Origin: Microbispora rosea
GTDB lineage: Bacteria > Actinomycetota > Actinomycetes > Streptosporangiales > Streptosporangiaceae
Direction of reading: 5' to 3'
Length of the DNA: 64,000 nt
NCBI RefSeq assembly: GCF_900156315.1
Contig: NZ_FTNI01000007.1
Coordinates: forward strand, 1-64,000
Shown here: positions 60,154-64,000 of the stretch, piece after piece
How positions within the stretch are numbered: position 1 is the stretch's first letter
How the letters are laid out: each line of letters begins with the position of its first letter
Notes under the pieces: model-generated
Seen by the model: the letters and a program-made list of their open reading frames with translations, nothing else
Told to the model about the DNA's origin: nothing
Database searches by the model: none
Program-made: the position numbers and the translations under genes

Positions 60154-61070
60154 GAGGCGCCCCCGGCGGCACTCGCGGCGAACTCGACGCTGTCGCCGGT
60201 CAGCTCCAGATAGGCGTCCTCCAGGGACGCCCGCCGGGGCGTGAGTTCGTGCAGGACGATTCCGTGCGCGCCGGCGAGACCGCCGACCTCGGCACCGGAC
60301 ATTCCGGTCACCATCAGGCCGCCGTCGGCGCCGGGCCGTACGGCCGCGCCGGACTCCCGGAGCAGCGAGGCGAGCCGCTGCGCATCGGGGGTGCGCACGA
60401 GCACCCCCTGCCGCGCGGCCGACCGGACGAACGCCTCCAGCCCGGTATCGGCGATCAGCCGCCCGCGGCCGATGACGACGAGGTGGTCGGCGGTGAGGGC
60501 CATCTCGCTCATCAGATGGCTGGACAGCAGGACGGTTCTGCCCTCGGCGGCCAGGCCCCGCGTCAGCGTGCGGATCCAGCGGATGCCTTCGGGATCCAGC
60601 CCGTTGACGGGTTCGTCGAGCAGGACCACCGGGGGATCGCCGAGCAGCGCCACCGCGATGCCGAGCCGCTGCTTCATCCCCAGCGAGAACCCGCCGGGCC
60701 GGCGGCCCGTCACATCGGCCAGGCCCACGAGGCCGAGCACCTCCTCGACCCGGCGCCGTCCGATGCCGTTGGCGTACGCCAGGAAGAGCAGGTGGTCGAA
60801 CGCGGTCCTGCGCGGGTGCATGGCCTGCGCGTCGAGCAGCGCGCCCACCTCCCGCAGGGGTACGGGCAGGTCGGCATAGCGCCGCCCGCCGATCGTCGCG
60901 CTGCCGCTCGTCGGCCTGTCGAGCCCGAGGATCATCCGCATCGTGCTCGTCTTGCCCGCGCCGTTCGGCCCGAGGAACCCGGTGACGACGCCCGGCCGTA
61001 CGTCGAAGCTGAGGCCGTCCACGACGGCGACGTCGCCGTACTTCTTGGTCAGCTGCCGCAACTCAATCAT
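60150..61070 (-). CDS. ABC transporter ATP-binding protein (BcrA/NatA-like)
   Basis: A 306-aa ATPase: Walker A GPNGAGKTS near 35, signature FSLGMKQRLGIA, Walker B VVLLDEPVNGLDPEG, switch His in LLSSHLMSEM, then a 90-residue C-terminal domain. Members with this arrangement export peptides or drugs, often giving bacitracin- or lantibiotic-type self-protection. Start at ATG 61070; rnpB is transcribed in the opposite direction from the far side of the 187-bp gap. Confidence 0.92.
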   Translation of the reverse strand: MIELRQLTKKYGDVAVVDGLSFDVRPGVVTGFLGPNGAGKTSTMRMILGLDRPTSGSATIGGRRYADLPVPLREVGALLDAQAMHPRRTAFDHLLFLAYANGIGRRRVEEVLGLVGLADVTGRRPGGFSLGMKQRLGIAVALLGDPPVVLLDEPVNGLDPEGIRWIRTLTRGLAAEGRTVLLSSHLMSEMALTADHLVVIGRGRLIADTGLEAFVRSAARQGVLVRTPDAQRLASLLRESGAAVRPGADGGLMVTGMSGAEVGGLAGAHGIVLHELTPRRASLEDAYLELTGDSVEFAASAAGGAS

Positions 61071-61242
61071 GGGACGCAGGCTCGCTCACCGGACTGCGTG
61101 ACCTCTGAGAGGATCTGTGCGGTTTCTGTGAGCGGTTCGCCCCCGACCTGGGCCGGTGTCGTCCTGCGCTGCGGTCCGGCGGGAGAACTCAGAGAGTCTT
61201 CACATGATCCCCGGTCGGTCCGGGGAATGATTCTGGAGCCGC

Positions 61243-61248
61243 TAGGCT
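61243..61248 (+). promoter_or_regulatory. Candidate -10 box for rnpB (TAGGCT)
   Basis: TAGGCT ends 9 bp before the first base of the RNase P helix P1 and has the form of an actinobacterial -10 hexamer. I see no good -35. Confidence 0.4.
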
Positions 61249-61257
61249 TACCTTCAC

Positions 61258-61657
61258 GGTGGACGAGCCGGCCGGGCGGCCGCGTCAGGGCCTCACGGCC
61301 CTGCCGAGGAAGGTCCGGGCTCCACAGGGCAGGGTGGTCGGTAACGCCGACCCGGGGTGACCCGCGGGACAGTGCCACAGAAAACAGACCGCCCCCTTCG
61401 CGGGGGTAAGGGTGAAACGGTGGTGTAAGAGACCACCAGCGCCCACGGTGACGTGGGCGGCTCGGTAAACCCCACCCGGAGCAAGGTCAAGAAGGGACGT
61501 TCTCCGGAACGTCCCGCGCGTGACGTTCGAGGGCTGCCCGCCCGAGCCGCGCGGGTAGACCGCTTGAGGCCGCCGGCAACGGCGGTCCTAGATGGATGGC
61601 CGCCGGTCAGCCTCACGGCTGATCACAGAACCCGGCCTACAGGCCGGCTCGTCCACC
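61258..61657 (+). ncRNA. rnpB: RNase P RNA (type A)
   Basis: The catalytic RNA of ribonuclease P, which matures tRNA 5' ends. GAGGAAGGTCCGGGCTC (CR-I), ACAGGGCAGGGTG, ACAGAAAACAGACCGCC, GGTAAGGGTGAAACGGTG with GTAAGAGACCACCAGC, CCCGGAGCAAGGTCAAGAAG, and near the 3' end TAGATGGATGGCC and ACAGAACCCGG are the universally conserved elements in order. Helix P1 is visible as GGACGAGCCGGCC (61261-61273) pairing perfectly with GGCCGGCTCGTCC (61642-61654). Ends are set from P1 and may be off by a few bases. Reading frames across it are shadows. Confidence 0.97.
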
Positions 61658-61826
61658 TTCCGCCCCTCCGAGCCGGGCCGATGCCCGGATCACCCCTCCT
61701 CGGGGCAAATCGCAGCGGAACGGAACGCCGGATCGAGCGCCTTCCGAGCCTGCTCGGAGGCTTCCGGCGCGAGATGCACTCCCTGCGCCGGGAGAGCGAA
61801 CCATGCCCAGGCGGCGATGCGGCTGA

Positions 61827-61849
61827 AGGAAAGGCCATCGGCCCTTCCT
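61827..61849. terminator. Hairpin between convergent rnpB and AlkD-like gene
   Basis: AGGAAAGGCC-ATC-GGCCCTTCCT forms a 10-bp stem with one mismatch and a 3-nt loop, without a T-run. Position between convergent units suits a bidirectional terminator; it is 170 nt after rnpB. Confidence 0.4.
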
Positions 61850-61893
61850 GAACCGCTCTGAGGGAGTCGCGGCATGGGCGCGAGCGAACCTTC

Positions 61894-62565
61894 CTACCTG
61901 TCCTGCTGCCGACGCGCCATCTCGGTGATCCAGACGGGCGCGAACGGAGACGTGCAGCCAGGAGGAGTCGGGTAGTCCTTGAGCACCTCCAGGCGCTCAC
62001 CGATGTCGATCGCGCGGGCGCGGTGCTCGGCGTGATCGATCCCGATCTGCGCCAGGCAGTGATTCATCGCCCATTGCAGGCGATCCGGGGCGTCTTTCAT
62101 CTTCGCCTCGATGACGTCGAGCAGTCCTGCGAGGTCGAGGCCCTCAGGCTTCTTCGCCACCCGTTCGGTGGTGAGCGCCCAGCCGGCACTCGCGACCACC
62201 GGATCCGGATCGGCGGACCAGGCCAGGCGCAGCTCTTCCGAGTGCGGGTTCTTCTTCACCACGTAGTTCACGAGCCAGTCGTGCACCTTCGGTGTGCGCG
62301 CCTCGCGCACCATGGTGTTCAATTCGTCGCGCTCGAACGCCTTCGGGCGGCAGATCAGGATCGCCAGCAGTTTCGCCGCGGTGTCGTCCGTCTCCCAGAG
62401 CCGGCGCGCGAGTTCCTGCTGCGTCTTCAGCCGCTTTGCGAGGGCGCGCAGCCTGCCGAGGTTCACACCGTGATCGTCACCGTGTTTCTCATTAACCTTG
62501 CGGGTCTTCGGGTCCTCGAACCCGGCCAGCTCGGCCATCACCTCGGCCACCGTCGTCTCGGCCAC
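61894..62565 (-). CDS. AlkD-like DNA alkylation repair / HEAT-repeat protein
   Basis: A 223-aa all-helical protein. VAEVMAELAGFEDPKTRKVNEKHG, LGRLRALAKRLKTQQELARRLWET, and repeated short helices (RLAWSADPDPVVASAGWALTTERV) fit the AlkD-type HEAT-repeat family, which removes bulky or cationic alkyl bases by flipping-independent recognition. AGGAGG lies 6 bp before GTG 62565, which fixes the start. Whether it is a glycosylase or only shares the fold is open. Confidence 0.8.
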   Translation of the reverse strand: MAETTVAEVMAELAGFEDPKTRKVNEKHGDDHGVNLGRLRALAKRLKTQQELARRLWETDDTAAKLLAILICRPKAFERDELNTMVREARTPKVHDWLVNYVVKKNPHSEELRLAWSADPDPVVASAGWALTTERVAKKPEGLDLAGLLDVIEAKMKDAPDRLQWAMNHCLAQIGIDHAEHRARAIDIGERLEVLKDYPTPPGCTSPFAPVWITEMARRQQDR

Positions 62566-62806
62566 CTCAGCCTCCTGTCCACCGCGTGCGGGATTCAGCC
62601 TACGAGCACTCGCATCGCCCACACGAGAGCGCCGGCAGCAGATTCACAAGCCGTCAGGCGATGGCGCGGCCTGCTGGAATGCGCCCGCCGTCCCGATAAT
62701 CCATTCGCGTGACGGGCCCGCGGGCGCCTAGCGTTGACCCCTCCACGGGCGCGGAGGACATGCCCTGCCCGTGGCTTCCTATCAGGAAATGGAGGTGCGG
62801 AGCGGA

Positions 62807-63529
62807 ATGACCTGTCATCTTGTCGCGCTCTGCTTCGATGCGCACGACCCGCTCCGTCTCTCGCGCTTCTGGGCCGGCGTCCTGGGCTGGGAGACGACCG
62901 ACGACCCCCAGGACGGCATCACGCTCCTGCCGAGCGATGACACCGGGTTCCGGCTCCGATTCGTTCCAAGCCGGGAGCAGAAGACCGGGCAGAACCAGAT
63001 GCACTTCGATCTGACGAGCACGTCCCTTGAGGACCAGCAGCAGACGGTGGCGAGGGCGCTCGAACTCGGCGCCCGGCACATCGACATCGGCCAACGCCCG
63101 GACGAGGATCACGTCGTGCTCGCCGACCCTGAGGGCAACGAGTTCTGCGTCATCGGGCCGGACAACCAATTCCTCGCCGACTGCGGATTCATCGGAGCGC
63201 TGGCGTGCGACGGTTCGCAGGAGGCCGGGTACTTCTGGAGCAAGGCACTGGGCTGGCCGTTGGTCTGGGATCAGGATCAGGAGACCGCTATCCGCTCGCC
63301 GCACGGCGGGCCGAAGATCACCTGGGGTGGTCCGCCGCTCATGCCGAAGACCGGGAAGGAGCGGCTGCATTTCGACCTCGCTCCACCCGCCGACGGCGAC
63401 CGCCAGGCGGAGGTCGACCGTCTCATCTCCCTCGGGGCGACGCGCGTCGACATCGGTCAGGGTGAGGTCGACTGGGTGGTGATGGCCGATCCCGACGGCC
63501 ACGAGTTCTGTGTGCGGACCCCGCGATAG
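62807..63529 (+). CDS. Tandem VOC (glyoxalase-fold) protein
   Basis: A 240-aa protein of two VOC/glyoxalase-like domains: first about 1-115 (DPLRLSRFWAGVLGWE...VVLADPEGNEFCVIG), second about 120-240 (AGYFWSKALGWPLVW...VMADPDGHEFCVRT). The pair forms one pseudo-symmetrical unit; the usual metal ligands are only partly evident (His/Glu in HFDL and NEFC/HEFC). GGAG before ATG 62807; a GTG at 62771 is possible. Function not predictable beyond small-molecule binding or modification. Confidence 0.88.
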   Translation: MTCHLVALCFDAHDPLRLSRFWAGVLGWETTDDPQDGITLLPSDDTGFRLRFVPSREQKTGQNQMHFDLTSTSLEDQQQTVARALELGARHIDIGQRPDEDHVVLADPEGNEFCVIGPDNQFLADCGFIGALACDGSQEAGYFWSKALGWPLVWDQDQETAIRSPHGGPKITWGGPPLMPKTGKERLHFDLAPPADGDRQAEVDRLISLGATRVDIGQGEVDWVVMADPDGHEFCVRTPR

Positions 63530-63613
63530 CGCGAGACCGGCGCCCGGGTCCCTTCAGTTCCATGCGGGAAAAATAGGTACGAGCGTCGCCGGATTCGCTG
63601 CAAAGCTGAGCGC

Positions 63614-64000
63614 GTGAACGATACGCACACCGTGGTCCTTGTCGAGGGAATGAGCGACAAATCGGCCATCGAGGCGCTGGCCGAGCGCCGGGGCCGGAAC
63701 CTCGCCGCCGAAGGCATCGACGTTGTCGCGATGGGCGGCGCCACGAACATCGGGGCGTACATCGGCAAGTTCGGCCTCCCGGGTCTCGAACTCCGGTTGG
63801 CCGGTCTGTGCGACGCGGGTGAAGAAGGCGCCTTCCGGAAGGGGCTTGAGCGCGCCGGCTTCGGATCCGCTCTCACGAGAAGCGATCTGGAGGCGCTCGG
63901 ATTCTTCGTGTGCGTGGCCGACCTGGAAGACGAGCTGATCCGCGCCCTCGGCACGGCCACGGTTGAACGCGTCGTCGATGCCGAGGGCGAGCTCGGCTCG
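63614..64000 (+). CDS. TOPRIM-domain protein (OLD-nuclease-like), truncated by window end
   Basis: From GTG 63614 the open frame runs to the window edge (129 codons): HTVVLVEGMSDKSAIEALAE supplies the TOPRIM glutamate, VVAMGGATNI the second strand, and LAGLCDAGEEG the Asp motif. This is the TOPRIM fold of OLD-family nucleases and ATP-dependent endonuclease-like proteins. No ATPase domain precedes it here, so it is either a stand-alone TOPRIM protein or a short family member; the rest lies outside. Confidence 0.75.
   Translation, partial: MNDTHTVVLVEGMSDKSAIEALAERRGRNLAAEGIDVVAMGGATNIGAYIGKFGLPGLELRLAGLCDAGEEGAFRKGLERAGFGSALTRSDLEALGFFVCVADLEDELIRALGTATVERVVDAEGELGS

Noticed and set aside
61453-62000. 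Several 80-130 aa open frames
   Set aside because: They lie over the RNase P RNA or its 3' flank and show no protein features.

Overview
The window is very GC-rich, with GTG and TTG starts, ATGA/GTGA overlaps, orphan two-component proteins and gene families typical of filamentous Actinobacteria: DUF5999, the SCO2521-2524 families, and a Nif3 / zinc-ribbon / RNase H-CobC trio like mycobacterial Rv2230c-Rv2228c. It reads as chromosome of a Streptosporangiales-type actinomycete (Nonomuraea, Streptosporangium or a relative). The genus is an inference.

Layout. 1-404: decayed IS110 transposase. 445-5632: divergent SDR/TetR pair with two operators, Gfo/Idh oxidoreductase, PAC2 protein, ankyrin protein and an orphan class I terpene synthase. 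5669-13095: regulatory block with an NB-ARC/TPR protein lacking an HTH, a 55-aa acidic protein, DUF5999, an RsbW-like ATPase, a receiver-only protein, a NarL-type regulator with divergent kinase, and a soluble kinase. 13544-18548: ABC permease translationally coupled to a secreted-type hydrolase fused to an ABC ATPase, then a polytopic membrane protein. 18733-24401: CopD/CopC pair, MFS transporter, membrane-anchored TAP-like hydrolase. 24522-37461: sugar and metabolic genes (LacI, GH5, secreted lipase, AKR plus hydrolase, DesR/DesK-like pair, GH43, SDR), interrupted by remnants of a CBM-like gene and an IS5-type transposase.

37872-47881: FAD oxidoreductase; then the most interesting locus, a tightly packed minus-strand operon resembling SCO2524-2523-2522-2521 with an added two-TM protein, divergent from a 2-hydroxyacid dehydrogenase and a ThDP enzyme. 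47890-55625: orphan kinase, an M19/M20/GNAT operon suggestive of D-amino-acid or peptide salvage, and the Nif3 trio. 55824-64000: erythromycin-esterase-like gene behind four palindromes, a two-component system with a two-gene ABC transporter, RNase P RNA (rnpB), an AlkD-like protein, a double VOC protein, and a TOPRIM protein cut by the window edge.

No tRNA, rRNA or CRISPR array was seen. Assignments come from reading motifs and from memory of the families; no search was run.
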